Assembly (NCBI GenBank): GCA_009760855.2
Contig: WPIO01000095.1
Span: 1,459,001-1,523,000 of the forward strand
Reading direction: 5' to 3'
DNA length: 64,000 bases
DNA from: Cristatella mucedo
Lineage: Eukaryota; Bryozoa; Phylactolaemata; Cristatellidae
In this document: positions 33,725 through 47,559 of the stretch, piece by piece
Layout: every line of letters begins with the position of its first letter
Position numbering within the stretch: the first letter of the stretch is position 1
Position numbers and translations under genes: made by a program
The notes under the pieces: model-generated
Database searches by the model: none
Told to the model about the DNA's origin: nothing
Seen by the model: only the letters and a program-made list of their open reading frames with translations

Positions 33725-36700
33725 TCGGTGATGGAATAGTAAGTAGGTGGTAGAGTCTCAGGCTTATATCGCATAGATATGCCAGTAGCTGCAGTATTGC
33801 GACGGGCCTACTACTGCGCCTAGCCTCCACCGTAGCTCGAGCTACTTACGGAAAAGAGATTTAGTTCAAATGCATTACTGATTTTTGCCTACCCATGCTA
33901 TAGGCGTCTGCAATGAAGACGTACGCACATCTTTTTGGTCGGAATCAAGCACGTAACCTTAAGTTTCGGCAATGCTAGGCCTCGAACTTGATGGACATGG
34001 TGCAATAGCAAAAGTGTTCAATTCGATCTGCTAGGAAAAACTCTTCGCCCTTTTAAAAAATCATGTTTATCTGCTATCGCAAAGGTATTCTATTCAATCC
34101 ACTAAAAAAGACTCCACCCTTTAAAAAAAAATTTTAATCCAGCTGCTTACTTGAAATCCTAAACAGTTTAGGGTTATCTGCAAACTCTGTTCTAAGAGCA
34201 CGCCGCCTTGAAGACTCTCTCTACACCATTAACAGAAGTTAGTACTAAAACGCCTGTGAGCTAAATCAGAGAGATTACGACCACCAAAATGTGTGCTATT
34301 TACGATTCTGAATTATAACAGCTTGGAACCTGTTGTATGTTATTTAAGGTTTGGACAGCATGAGAGCCGAAGCGATGCAATCAGCAGTCAGTCGTGCCTT
34401 AGCAGTCGAGCTGAGATATGCTCTAGGCTGTGTGCCGTACAATAGTTTTTGAACGCCACGGCTGCACGCGTACGCCAGTAATTCTTCTTCTCTGTCAAAT
34501 TCTAAGCTACTGATTTTTTGATTTTTCATGTTATGGTGTGAGTGCTCTTCATTTGTAACAGTACCCGTTTGTAACAGCATCCGCATTTTGAAAGCCAAAA
34601 CCGGTGCACGGAAGGCGTGCCACTGGGCATTCTCTGCTAGACCTACAAGAAAAGAACTGCCTCTTAAGCGACACTAAAAAAAGTTTCATCTCCTTAAACA
34701 CAAACACCCCCTCTGGAAGTCAAAGCTTAACTGAATGAGCAAACCACAGGCGGGCCCGAATTTGTAGCCTTTCTAGCAGCTTCAAAAAAAGGGCGATTGC
34801 CCACTTTAGAGGAACACTTAATTTGCGCGTCAAGGGTGTGTCGCGCGACCAGCTTTTACAGTCACTTTCTGAGTGGTGCCTCACGGGTTTTCGGGAGAGC
34901 AAACAGAATCAGTACATCTTTCTCATTTAGCCACACGCAGTCCCGTGCTAAAGAAACAAAATAAATTGGCTGAGTGTTAATATCCCGCTAGGGTTAATAC
35001 CCGTAGATTGTTGCTGTTTAGGAGCATGCAAACCTACTCAGAAACATGAGTTTCTAGTAACTCATTAAGCGGAGGATTTCAGAAGTTTCTATAATCCCAA
35101 GCCAAGAGATCAATTTATAACTAGAGTGCAGAATGGGAGGCGCACGAAATCTCTTTACTGCATCTTTCTAGACATGGCGGGGCCCTCAATAAATACATGT
35201 CGAAGAGCTGCTCGCTGAAGGTGCGCCGCCGACAGGCTTCTAGACTCGTCATCTTGGCTTGATAGCTGGGTAAATCTGGGTAACTAAAGTCACCGTCGTT
35301 CTGACCTGAGTAGAATTAAAATATTAATTCGCCATTAATTATTAGGGTAGATCTGCCAAGAGTTGTTGACGTTAGGTAAAACAAAGCTATGCGTCTGGGT
35401 CTGCCAAGCTAGGCCCTGAAATAGTGTCTTTGGCAATTAATGTATTGTAATTCAAACGGCCTTCTGTCCGAAGCCTGCAGCGAGGGCAAACGACCTAGCA
35501 TTCTAGGCATTCTAGGGTGGGAGGCCGAGTGACGATGGCCGGCCTTGGCCTCGGAGCCAGCGGTGCCAGATTTCTCGAATGAAGCCCGGGTTGTTATGGT
35601 CGTCTTGATGAATCTGACCAGAATAAACGATGGTCGCGTGAGGACACCGGATAGACTGATATCGCAGCCGACATTCAGTTGGAGAACTCGTCGGCTGGAG
35701 ACAGACAGACGTAGGAGCTAAAGGCTGTAGTGCCGGCACGCAGGAAGTGAGGGGGCATTAACTATAATGCAAACTAAAATGACCTTTCGGTTGCAATTGA
35801 ATTCGATGTTTCCGATAACTCATTCGCTCTGCCATTCATGCCTTCGGATCCTTTCTTTACTAAGCAAGAGAAAGTATTATTTCTTACCTCCAATCGATTT
35901 CACTCATGTGGATTTGAAACATGTTTCCCGCCGCTCATATTTCTTAGCAGCTATTTTTCGTGCTTATTCAGAGCCATACCAAAGACGCAGGGTACCGAAA
36001 AGGGTGTGATTTTCTTCTAAGCTGACATCCAGTCTTGTTAAGGTTCCTCTTAGTGATAGGACAGCTACCGCGGCGGCATTCTGTAAGCCCTCAATACAAT
36101 AATTAACTAGGCTCTTGATAAGCTCGCATTCTTATAATTAACTACCGCGGGGCCCGTGTCTAGATTGCCAGCCTTGTCAAAACCTATAGACACGCGACAA
36201 CATAAAGGTTTGACTAGAAAAAACGTGCAAAGATTCCAGTCCACTTTCTACTACTTTTAATAGGAGTATTTGTTCTGACCTACCACATTATCCAAGCAGA
36301 GTGGTCCGACTCTTACCTTTATGAGCTACATGCAATAGAAATGTCTGTAAATATCGTACATCCAAATCGGAATCGTTACTACTGATAATTCCAATTCTAT
36401 CTCCAAATGTTTCTTCCAAGCTAACAAATACATTCTTTGTGACTTTTTCAAAATATGTGCATATTTACCGACCAAATTAAGTTTCCATTCTGAGGGCTTG
36501 TACCCGACGTATTATTTTCCAGCTTCATTTAATAAATCTCATGACAATATCGCTGGTGCTAAAGAACTCGTAATTCGGCATGACAAGGATAGTACTTTGA
36601 GCAACCCAGAGCTTCCTAATCTGATTGCAACGGGATGTCAGTATTTAAATTGACCACCAAGCATGTAGCCGCCTTATGCAGTTAGTGAGGTTTGAAGGGA

Positions 36701-36850
36701 CGTAAGCCTTTCAAAGCATTAGCTCATCAGTGTGTACAAAACACTAGGGTCAAAGCGGACACCAAGAGGCTGCTTGCCACTGTGGACTTTAAAAAAAATG
36801 ACAAAACCTCATCCTAAATCGCGTGCTGATCAATTTCGACGTATTGTAAT
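33725..36850. other. No recognised gene
   Basis: About 3.1 kb without a supportable gene. Frames of 60 to 84 codons, at 34344-34598 (-) and 35767-36009 (+) among others, have ordinary composition but no motif I know. The stretch around 35510-35740 is more GC-rich than its surroundings. Confidence 0.35.
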
Positions 36851-36854
36851 GTAC

Positions 36855-36940
36855 CTATGTCTGTAACTCCATAAGCCACAAAAACTCAGTGGGCGTGTAG
36901 CAGGGAAATTTCCTGTAGTGCGCCGGGTTTCTGGCAACTG
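36855..36940 (-). repeat. LINE-B 3' terminal fragment
   Basis: GTAACTCCATAAGCCACAAA followed by a GTGGGCGTGTAGCAGGGAAA-like string matches the LINE-B 3' end on the minus strand (compare 46440-46500). It is only about 85 bases long. Confidence 0.5.
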
Positions 36941-36949
36941 CTTAACAAT

Positions 36950-38090
36950 AACAGTAAAACAGTTGTCTAGTGCCCAAAATCAAAAACAATAAACAGCTGT
37001 TTTTCTAACTTTTTTTTACTGTTTCTGACCGAATGTAAAGCAAAATATACTACAATTGAATCTCCAACGTTCATTATGGAGATAAGATGTGTAAAGGGAA
37101 ACAAAGGTCTAAAATTTCTGTTGGAAGTGTTCAACATTTGTAACAATTTGATTTCCTCAAATTGACTGACAAAAACCAATTAAAGTGCAATTTTGCAAAT
37201 ACTAAGTAAGACATAAATTAAGTTGATCTCGTGGCATGAACAAATACTGACGCTCTTTCTAACCACGTTTCCTGTTTGGGAATACGCCGCAAAAAGAAAG
37301 AATCGGATTGCAAAAGAGCTGGAAGGTCAATGTGGAGGCTGCTATAAAATCATTAAATGTTCTGGACACTCAGAATTCATGTTCAACAAGCTCTCAAATC
37401 TGACGAATGGCATTAATACCAAGGTCATGGAACATTCGAACTGTCGAGTTGAAGAGCGATTGAACAAACATATCACGAACGTCTTGCGGTGTCAAAGATC
37501 CATCTTTCGCCCCATCAAAAACTACGCTAAAATTCACAGGAAATCAAGCGTCACATCTATTTCGAATCAACAATGTAGAAGCTGTCGTCTTACAGTCGTC
37601 GAATGATGCTGAAAGTGTCTCTTTAAGATGAATTGACTTTTTGTTTTAAAAAGAGGTGTCGTCAATTGCAGTAGACGAGGAAGACAGTTTTAAATATCTC
37701 AAATCAGAATTTACACTCTCCAGAAACTCTTGCCAGCTCGCCGATAATCTCTAGAAATTTTGCGATTCAATTCTATCAATTAAACCGAGTGTTTTTTAGC
37801 TGCGAAAGCAACGAATTTCTATGCGAAAGTTAGATTGCCTCTTTAAGTCAAGTTGCTTAATGCACTTTTATTCTAGAAGTATTTAGAAAAGAAGTACACA
37901 TTCATTGATTTAAAATTTATCGCGGAAGACATAAAAAAAAGTGTTCGTCATGAAAATAAGCTATCGACTGTAAAATCGGTGAAAAATGAAGAAAACAACA
38001 GCTGTTAGCACCTGTTTTCTAGAATTAAAAACAGTAAAGAGCTATTTCTATTTAATGACTTTTTCAGAAATCCTAGTAGTGCGCTCACTG
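36950..38090. other. Unrecognised A/T-rich stretch with a 127-codon frame
   Basis: The plus-strand frame at 37223-37606 has an ATG, a Lys/Arg/Asn-rich product and six cysteines. I do not recognise it, no splice structure is evident, and it could be a decayed mobile-element ORF. Confidence 0.25.
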
Positions 38091-38096
38091 TCTAAT

Positions 38097-39000
38097 TATA
38101 ATTATAACAAAAACATTTGTATACCGTCCGCAGAGAGATAATACTCTTTCTAGGCACTTGGTAAACGCATTACAGAAAACATTCACAGATGATTAGTGCA
38201 AACGTGCACAATGTCAACATGCATGACATTGTTAGACGCGACTTGCATTGCATGAACAGCGTAAGCGGTGTTCCGGTTCAAGGACATCAGCCGACAGACT
38301 TTATCTCACGTCTCAAAGAGAAAGTGAGAAGCAGAGCTGAGCCAGCAGGGCAGCCGACGAAGTGAGTGGCATGGTAGTCGCTCAGGACGGCTGGCAAGGA
38401 TTCACCACAGTCGGCAGCAAGATAAGAGATGTCGCTTCGTAAGGATTTCGGAAGTGTGTTCCACAGCCTACGACTTTCAAAGCCTATGCTTCTGTCGCCA
38501 AGGATCTTTTATGTGACGGAATGGAACAGCTAATTACTTGCGAAGAGATGTTGCGAGGGCATGACAAATCTGAAAATGGCAAGGCATGTCAGCGATGTGT
38601 GAAAGAGCCAAGCCTAATCGGGCCATGTGGGTCAGTGTAAGAATTTTGCTGTGAGTCCGTTGATAAACCGGAAGCCATCAAAGGTTCTTCTTCAAATTAG
38701 GCACATAACTGAACCACAAATTTCGTAACAATCTTTGCAGCCAGATTCATCATCGCCTGTAGAGGCTTAATGGCTCTTTGTGGTAGCCCAGTCAAAACTG
38801 AAATACAGCAGCCCTGCCTAGCCAGAACCGTGGAGCTAGCAAGATTTTTAGCAAGCGAACAGGATACATAGTCTCAGATCTTAATAATGGATCGAATGTG
38901 GTAGATTTTTCTGCGAAAAAGTGTAGTGTGCGTCTGAGGCTTCTGCTGTTGTAATTAGCGAAGCGCCTTGACACTAATGTACATGCCTCACCTGTGGCCA
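38097..39000 (-). mobile_element. LINE-A tail plus LINE-B 3' half
   Basis: A decayed LINE-A tail occupies 38097-38260 (TACCGTCCGCAGAGAGATAA). From about 38260 to 39000 the minus strand is LINE-B, alignable with 46560-47150, including the equivalents of the LWNSLPQFLRN segment. Both are heavily mutated. Confidence 0.65.
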
Positions 39001-39945
39001 ATAGTTAAGCCATTGGCACAGGGCAGCGTCTGGCCACTAATGCATGTTATATTTCGCGTCGTCTACTAAGATTGATCGATCTCTCATATATGTGCCCATT
39101 GACAGTAATAAAGGAGAATCTAGTTTACCGAGAACGTGCATCCGCTGTCTCCGAGAGACTCACACAAGAACGCTTATCTGATCTCACACAGTTTTTACCC
39201 ACCTACCGAATCAAGCCATAGCGACCAGAGCCAAGCAAGAATGAGTAGGGCCAATGGTCATTCTTCAAGCTGCCACAGGACAGCACAGGCCGGCAGATGC
39301 ACGCGGTAATCATGACCGGTCAGGACAGCAGCCGCCGGAGCCACCGTCATACAACAGAAGCCGTTCTACATATCTTGTAGTCATCAAATCCGTTTGGACT
39401 ATGATGAACACACGAGATCCATTCGTAATTTATTTCACTTGCGGCAGATCCTAAGGCCACGCGATAAGTTCCTCGTGAATAGTCCTTTGTGTGATTTTCC
39501 GTGCTCACACTGTACACGTCTCCTGTTGAATCTGCACGAAGTCTAGGTGTCTTGCTCAAAACTGACCTTTTGTTAGACTACCGCATCAGCTCCACAATCA
39601 AGTCTATCTACTTTCAGCTACATAACGTCGCTAAAACTTGGGCTTTTTTGACAGGGATACCGCATCTAAGTGGGTCCATGCATTTGTGACACCCCGTCTT
39701 GACTTCTGTAAGTCACTGCTTACCGGAACCGGCCTATGCAATCAGGCGCTTACAGCTGGTGCAAAACTCTGCAACTAGGCTTGTCTGTCGCGAGCGTCGC
39801 ACTTGCTACATCACACCACTTCTCGCCGACCTGCACTGGCTCCCACGCAAGCAATGTATCGACTTCAAGGTTTTGTCACTCACTTTTAGATCCCTTCATT
39901 CTGTAGCTCCAGCCTACCTGCAAATATACTGCCACACGATGCTAA

Positions 39946-40126
39946 ATATAATAAATCCTAGCTGATTAAACAGCCTCTTTTTGTATAGCGAATGAAGAGC
40001 CGTAACAGCTATCACCACTGCTTGCAGTGGCGATAACGAATCGCCCACCGCAGGAAGCGAACCCACGACCTCGGGACCGATGTCGTAAAAGCAACCGCCT
40101 TACCTAGTGTGCCATCATGGCTCACC
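39946..40126 (-). repeat. SINE-A, copy 3 (nested in LINE-A)
   Basis: A full-length minus-strand copy. Flanking host strings GATGCTAAAT on the left and GCGCTAAGC on the right suggest a short target duplication around GCTAA. Removing the SINE restores a continuous LINE frame. Confidence 0.88.
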
Positions 40127-40233
40127 AAGCGCTAAGCATAGTACCATCCGCTCTTCGGAATCCAACTGTTTACCTATATCTCTTTCAAACTTCAAATCTT
40201 TTGGAGACCGTGCCTTTAGTTCGTATGCTCATA

Positions 40234-40430
40234 AAGCTTGGAATTAATAATAATAATAATAATAATATTGCACTTGATAAAGCGCCCTCAGAGAACTTAA
40301 TCTCTTTCTAGGCGCTTTACATTTGCTGCAAATTGATTCGCAATAGAATAGTAAGTAAAATCATGCTTGAAAAACAAACAAAATGAATAACATGGTTAGG
40401 GGTTACATGCACTGGGTCAGCATTCACTCC
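40234..40430 (-). mobile_element. LINE-A 3' tail nested antisense in another LINE-A
   Basis: ATT repeats, then ATTGCACTTGATAAAGCGCC and the hairpin, in minus orientation. They interrupt the host LINE between the codons for AWN and SLP; the host resumes with CACTCCCGACTTCCG. Confidence 0.8.
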
Positions 40431-40764
40431 CGACTTCCGTCACGACTTTCCCTAAGTTGACCACCTTTAAAAAGAAACTAACAACTCACTTATTTATGGC
40501 AACGATTAGTGGGTTCCTGTGATTCGTCCTGTACGTGCTTAAGTGTGCTGACCCTGTGCATGCTGCCACTACCCACACTTGCATGCTGACCCTGTGCATG
40601 TCACCATTAGCCATTTTATTCTTGTTGTTTATTAAGCATGCTACTACTAACCATGAAATCATGCTTTTTTCGCAGCAAATGTAAAGCGCCTAGAAAGAGA
40701 TTGAGTTCTCCGAGGGCACTTTATCAAGCGTGTTACTATTATTATCAGTTTTATTATTATTATT

Positions 40765-40890
40765 GTTATACGTTAACACTAATGAATTTACCTGGTTCCT
40801 TTCCAGCAACTCTAAAGTGCCTAGAACCAGATTTAGATCTCTTAGAGTGCAACGCAAAGGAATTATTATGATTATAACAATCAGGGTTAA
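40765..40890 (+). repeat. LINE-C-like 3' tail
   Basis: CCTGGTTCCTTTCCAGCAAC, then TAAAGTGCCTAGAACCAGAT and TTAGATCTCTTAGAGTGCAA. The layout resembles the ends at 21390 and 26240. It directly follows the LINE-A tail. Confidence 0.45.
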
Positions 40891-40899
40891 TTATTAATT

Positions 40900-41800
40900 C
40901 GAGCTTAGTATAGCCCCCAAGTTTCACCTGTCTAAAATCTTCTAGGATAAACCTTTTATGTTTCAATAGCATGATGGCAGCATATCAATTACTTACCTAC
41001 GAAATGTACGGCGAGACACTGGTCATCCTGTGTTTACACCTTTGTAGTCACGAACTTCGGTACTGAAGTTCTGAGCTCAACAACTGCCTAAAGCTCCCAT
41101 GTTTATGAAAACTTAGGTCATGTTTCAGAAATTAGGTGACTTATTTCCTTTCAAACCCAAGGCCAATGTGAGATTCGTATATAGAATTCGCAAGACTGGC
41201 ACATAATAGCTGCTTTGTAATCCCATTAAAAAGCTCACAATTCATTGCCGCTAGCAGTGGCTCACAGGGGTAAAGAGTAGAAGTAATACCAACTGAATTT
41301 TGATTTCAATTAAAAAATATATTTTGAGAGATTGGTATCTCTCTATGCGGTTTATTTAAATTCTTGGTTTTTAAGATTCGTGCATGGCAATTCAATCATT
41401 GGTCAAAATTACTCTATACTGTGACTTCACAGCATCAGACTTTACTATTTACGAAAAGCAGTGTTCCTGTTTACTTGACCAGGATTTGCACTGATCCGAG
41501 AAATGGTAAATGCAGCTCAACACATTTTTCAGTCAAGAATTTCAGAGATACTCTTATAAAGATCCCAGCTGTTTGTTTATTACAACCGAATACTTCAAGC
41601 GTATGTGCGAAATTGAAGGGTGGAACAAAGCGCTCGCCAGTCTGAGTAGTCCCAGCGCTGCTGCTGCTGCGGCAAGCGAACTCAGGCCCAACGTGTGCCT
41701 TATTCTTGGCAAGGGAGGTAACAATGGCGTCGGTAGTGCAGTTGTGGTATCTGACTTCTGGGAAACACTCGAGGTACCAAACAGGGCGTCTTAAGTGCTA
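40900..41800. other. Intergenic; candidate 94-codon frame near 41510-41794
   Basis: A plus-strand frame ends just outside the fucosyltransferase stop codon and contains an Ala run and LGKGGNNGVGSAVVV. I recognise no family. A possible AATAAA for the minus-strand fucosyltransferase lies at about 41350. Confidence 0.25.
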
Positions 41801-41805
41801 TATTG

Positions 41806-42965
41806 CTACATCTCAGGCCAAGCTCTCCTGCACCCACCGTTAAACCAATCGGCAAGATTCACTTTGGCTGGCGCTGGCAGAAGCGTTCGGTCATGTATCG
41901 CAAGGCACAGTTTGCACAAGGCTTTGTCTAATTGAGCGTCCAAGCTGTAGTGTGCCGCATATGTTTCTCTCCATCTATGATAGTAATTAAATGACTTCTG
42001 GCTGGACGAGACCGCCTGAAGAAACGCGCCCAGGTCACGGAGTGTCGTGAAGTTCTCGGCATGAATGAAGGAGTTGGGTGGTGCGACGGCTTTGTAGTAG
42101 CTCATAGGAGCACCCATCACGATCGGTATGGCTCCGCCAGGCGAGACAAGTGCTTTCCAAAACTTCTCTGTGACATAATCAGGGCACAGACTATTCTCGT
42201 AAGCCAAGAAAAAGGCATAACTGGAGCTAAGCTCTAACTCGCAGTCGGCACCGTCATTTGGGCATGGTTTTAAGCCCACGCACCCTCCAAATATGTCCAC
42301 CTGCACGAAGCTGGACAGCCTTTTGACGTAGTTTATTCTCTCTTTGTTACAATTACTGACCAACCAATACACATACGGTTTTCTTTTCTTGAAGTCACCT
42401 TGCATGTTTCCTGTTCGGTAAGGCGTCCTCGTCACTGGCTCATAGTGACCATAGGTAATCTTCAGCTCGGAATCGTTCCTGTATGTCATCGTTAGGTTGA
42501 ATATCGAGTTGTAGTCATCTGAAATCCCAGCACTAAGGGGAGACTCGAGGTTTTAAAGAATTGATTGAAGTATTGATCTGGCGAACGCATTCTTGAAGGA
42601 AGATTATATAAATTGGTGTCACGAGCATGGAAAACTACAGCGCTGGAAAGACCTGCTTGTTCCTTGTCGCTGGTATAGATGCATGAGTTGCGGCCACATG
42701 CGGAAGGAAACCTACTAAGTGGTAAACGGTCGAAAGATGCTCCGAAAAATCCGGTCCAAAATAGAATCACTGTTGAAGAACGTGCATCGTCATCTGTGAT
42801 TGAAACATTGTGAACAGTTTCACCAACCATGTCAATCAAGTAGCCCAAGCTCCGTCTATCTGCTAAATGGAAGTAAACAATAAGCATGAGTGTTGTGATG
42901 AGTATCAAAAGCAGGAATATCTTCGGCAGGCTTCTCGTCTGACTGGTTAGCGTTGAAGACTCCAT
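41806..42965 (-). CDS. Alpha-1,3-fucosyltransferase-like GT10 enzyme, frame broken once
   Basis: This is a type II Golgi enzyme family that transfers fucose from GDP-fucose to N-acetylglucosamine on glycans. From Met 42965 the product has a short cytosolic tail, a signal anchor (IFLLLILITTLMLIVYFHL) and a stem. The N-terminal GT10 domain follows (ILFWTGFFG, CGRNSC, AVVFHARD), then the donor-binding core with TMTYRNDSELKITYGHY and the signature YENSLCPDYVTEKFWKAL plus IPIVMG. The length, about 386 residues, is typical. An A run at 42551-42554 is one base short: the frame shifts in the middle of the NLESP motif and two open parts result. Either the assembly lost an A or the gene is newly dead. 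The Met at 43016 is less likely, because a TTTTTTCCCAG acceptor-like site lies between the two Mets, suggesting a 5' untranslated exon upstream. Confidence 0.9.
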
Positions 42966-43399
42966 GCAGCAAGTGGTTTCAGTTTTGGCGGCCTGGGAAA
43001 AAAGAAGTGCGTGCAATCTGAAGAGATCTTGTGCTGATATCGCGGTTCAGCATCACCACTCATAGCAGCTGCGTACACCCATTGTAAATTCTAAAGATGC
43101 AATAGTAATGTGGTTCTGCAATGATAGTGATAAGAAGACACTTTTGTAGTATCCTCTAGGAATCTCTTTCTTAGCCCCTAGCATGGGCTGCAAATGATAC
43201 ATGCCACTGCAACTGCCTAAGCATTTAAAAAGCAACTGATAAGTACGGAGCAAATGGTTTGAGAAACAGATGGTCACTTGCCTGTTTCCTTATTTATATC
43301 TTAAAGCGAGATAAGGCCGTCTGCAGTAAGACTGGACGCTTAAGAATAGTTTTGCCTCGAATAGGAAAGATTTTTAGAGGAGAAGCTGAACGACCTCCG

Positions 43400-44578
<1,179 letters not shown>

Positions 44579-45496
44579 AACGCCCGGTGATGTACACCGA
44601 TCTGACTTAGGGCTATTGAGAGGGTGGCTTTATTCGAAGCTGCTCATCAGGTGGCGAGCATGATTTTGCAGGTGGTCAGCAGCAGCACCAGAGATTCCAG
44701 AATCAAACTAACACTGGCAAAATACGCCAGCACGAAGCACCAGTCGAAGTTTGTGTTTGTTTTTATTTGGGCTTTATTATGCATGAATAATCTGCATTCA
44801 GGAGTTTCAACATGCAGTTGCAGTAATCTTTATGCAGTAGAAGGCATTTATTGCAGATTGCGTCTGTGGATTTGCCTGAGCCTCACATAGGAGCTGAACG
44901 CCCACATTATCAAAAGTAAATGTTGATTGATTTAACATCCTTATTTATACAGAGGAAAGAGCTGTAGTGGCTGCACTAAGAGGCGCTGCATGTTAGAAGA
45001 AAAATTGCTGTTGCGCCTGCCACTTTCACTGCAGACATACAGTATGGCGTAGTAAGGAGCCAACTACTGGTCGTCCAGTCGTCAGCTGCAGACCTATGCT
45101 ACCGGCGGAGTCTCGGTCTGACTGACTGCAGCACTCCTTTCCCCGGCTAGGGCAGCAGCCAGATAAACCGTCTAATGCAACGTCTCAACAAAGCCACAAA
45201 GACTAAGTGGGTGTTAGGCAGGAGAGTTTTCAGTAGTATACTCAAAGCTGTATGCGGCTTGCGGTACGGATGACTAACGAAGATGACCTCTGCCTATCAA
45301 ACATTCAGTTGCTGAATGAGGACATCATCCGGACATCGGCATTTCTTTAGAAATACCTCAGGGACCGTACTCGTTCGGTTGGCCACCATCTGCCCACTTT
45401 CTCGGCATTAAACCCGGGTTTCAGCACACCATATTTCAAAGATCCATCCTTCCTGTCTTGAAAAACGCTTAGGAAGGCCATCGAATCGAATCTTAC

Positions 45497-45611
45497 CTTG
45501 TACCTGGGGCAGAACAATTCTTTCAATCTTCTCAGTCTTCTCGTGTTCCGTGTAAAATGCTTCCACTGTCAGTTTCTTCAGAAGTGCTAACATCTGATCG
45601 TATCTCGACAT
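45497..45611 (-). CDS. Candidate first coding exon inside duplicated block
   Basis: The ATG at 45611 opens a Lys/Glu-rich frame starting MSRYDQMLALLKKLTVEAFY and reaching VLPQVQ, where a consensus donor (CAAG, then GTAAGA) lies at 45496. In the second copy the ATG has become AAG and a stop interrupts the frame. I do not recognise the protein and found no second exon. It may be host-derived or part of an unknown element. Confidence 0.35.
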
Positions 45612-45685
45612 GTAAATGCTTGCTGACTGCTGGCAGCCTGATAGAATGAACGATATGGCTGCTGCATAACATTACAGGGCCTGCA

Positions 45686-45693
45686 ATTTTATA
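45686..45693 (-). promoter_or_regulatory. TATA-like box upstream of candidate exon
   Basis: The minus strand reads CTCTATAAAATTGC about 75 bases before the ATG at 45611, a normal spacing for a core promoter with a short leader. The second copy has TGTAAAAT at the same place, so the box is lost there. Confidence 0.35.
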
Positions 45694-46424
45694 GAGTTTC
45701 CACCCAACTATGGCATACGGTGGTGGGTCAACTGGTGCAACTGGTCATACGCAAGTCAGGGCAAGAAGGCCAGCCGGTCTGGTTTCATACGTCCTAGATC
45801 GGTTCATGTGCTCTTGAAAGGTAGAGCCAATGCCCCAACTGTCCAACTACCCTGTTGCAATTTTTGCACTGCCTCTGAATTCCACATTTACTTCTATACT
45901 TTGGGTATCTCCAAAACTACTAATGGATGCTTTTCTTCCTCCCTAGTCAATCTCAGCATAGTTCTTCTATGACATAGGCCTTAGTCCAGAGGTTTCCCAG
46001 TCTAGTCCTTTCATGGTAATGCAAAATCCAAGCTCCACTACAGCAGATTTGACACTGCATACTGTCTTCCTAACTTTCTAAACACTGTACTCCTTAACCA
46101 GGCACCTAGTTGGGAAACACAAATTGAAAGATATTGCACACAATGCATTCGCTTTTTTCAAGTCATCGTATACGTTGCCATTTTCAGATGTCACAGCTTA
46201 CGTTCTACTCGAGTTGCTCCACTAGGCCCAACGAATATATATATATATAAATCCAGAGGTGTCACTACAATCCTGGTAGTAGGCTGAACGGTAGCACAAC
46301 AAACACCACATGCTTCTCTTGCAGACCACAGTACGCGTCAATGGCTCAAAATCTAACTCCAGCTGACTTCTTTCCTAATCGCTAATCTCTTTTCCGAGAA
46401 ATCTATCTCTTAGATGGAACGAGT

Positions 46425-47254
46425 AATGTAATAAGTCTCCGTCTGTAACTCCAAAAAAGTCATAAAGACCACGTGGGTGTTTCGCAGGAGAGTTTTGTAT
46501 AGCGAACTCACAGCCTAAGTAGCTTTCGGCACGCATTCGGTAGGCAACATACGTAGTCTGACGCAACAAAGAGTAAAATGGGAAGAAAAGCAGAGTCAGG
46601 AGAGCAGTTGAGGTGGTGAATAGCATGGATTTAGCAGCTCAGGACCGCTGAAAAGGGTAAGCCACAGTCAGCAGTGGGAGAGTAGTTGTCGTTGCGTAAG
46701 AATTGTGGAAGCGAGTTCCACAGTCTAGGACCTACAGAGCTAAAGCTTTTGTCGCCAACGGTTTTTAAGCGGAGGAACGGAACAGCTAATCTATTTTCCA
46801 CACAGGACCTGAGGGCGCGAACAGGCTGAAACTGTTGCAGCAGTTCATCTAGGTACGAACGAGCCAAGCCGTGGCTGGCCTTGTGGGTTAGCATAAGAAC
46901 TTTGCTTTGTATCCGTTGCTCAACCGGCATTCAACCTAGCTCTTTTAGCAAAGGAGACCCATGTTAAAACCTCTGAGACTTGAAGACTAGCCTTGCAGCC
47001 ATATTCATATTCTGCTGCAGTGGCCTAATAGCTTTCTTCGGTAGCCCAGCCAAAAGGGAATTGCAATAATCAAGCCGAGACAGAACTGAGAAGCTAGTTA
47101 AATTTTGTACAAGCAACTGCGGGAGGCAGCTCCTAATCTTGGATTGGGATCGGACGTGATGGCTAGCTGTAGAAGCAGTCTTCTGAATGAAGCTTTTAAA
47201 ATTGAGGCAGCTGTCGAAAACGACACCTAAATATCGAGCACGTGGTGATGGTCG
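46425..47254 (-). mobile_element. LINE-B, 3' portion (split by LTR element)
   Basis: The minus strand reads RARYLGVVFDSCLNFKSFI, then SRLDYCNSLLAGLPKKAI, LQNMNMAARLV with small gaps, and the 3' ORF end near LWNSLPQFLRNDNYSP. The 3' terminus near 46430 has GGAGTTACAGACGGAGACTT. It continues, across the inserted LTR element, with the sequence from 51677 onward. Confidence 0.9.
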
Positions 47255-47559
47255 TGTGCTTTGATTCGCCCTGCACAAAGAACGCCCGCACAGAACTAAC
47301 ACCAACAATTTATTCTACTACTCACAGAGCAGAGGGAGTACGACTTCTCTCGCCCCTCTCTCCCACTCTAGTGCCCTCTCGTCGACTATGCCTTGGCCGA
47401 CCCCGATGGTGAATACTTCATCTGTTCACCAGTGGTTTATCGGCTTGTGTCAACGCCTCATTATAAGCCGACCACAGCTGTGCACAGGTCCCTCTCGAGG
47501 ATGCTCCCACCAGCTGTTTAAGAGAGGAGTTGTACCGGCCTGCATATACTCAGACCACA
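47255..47559 (-). repeat. 3' LTR
   Basis: A 305-base copy of the terminal repeat, at the downstream end of the minus-strand element. It differs from the other LTR by about 30 substitutions and lacks a 6-base CCGGCT insert. Confidence 0.95.

Larger units (their letters stand above)
39450..40750 (+). mobile_element. LINE-A 3' part with two nested insertions
   Basis: The RT C-terminal half is readable: DYRISSTIKSIYFQLHNVA, then LVQNSATRLVCRERRTC, LADLHWLPRKQCIDFKVLSL and SLHSVAPAYL. An antisense SINE-A interrupts it at 39946-40126 and an antisense LINE-A tail at about 40234-40430; LINE-A sequence resumes after each. The element finishes with the hairpin and TTA repeats near 40690-40750. Confidence 0.85.

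Noticed and set aside
37200-37610. Minus strand of 37223-37606 as a DUF4371-type transposase N-terminus
   Set aside because: A few residues look compatible, but no defining motif is present and stops interrupt the reading.
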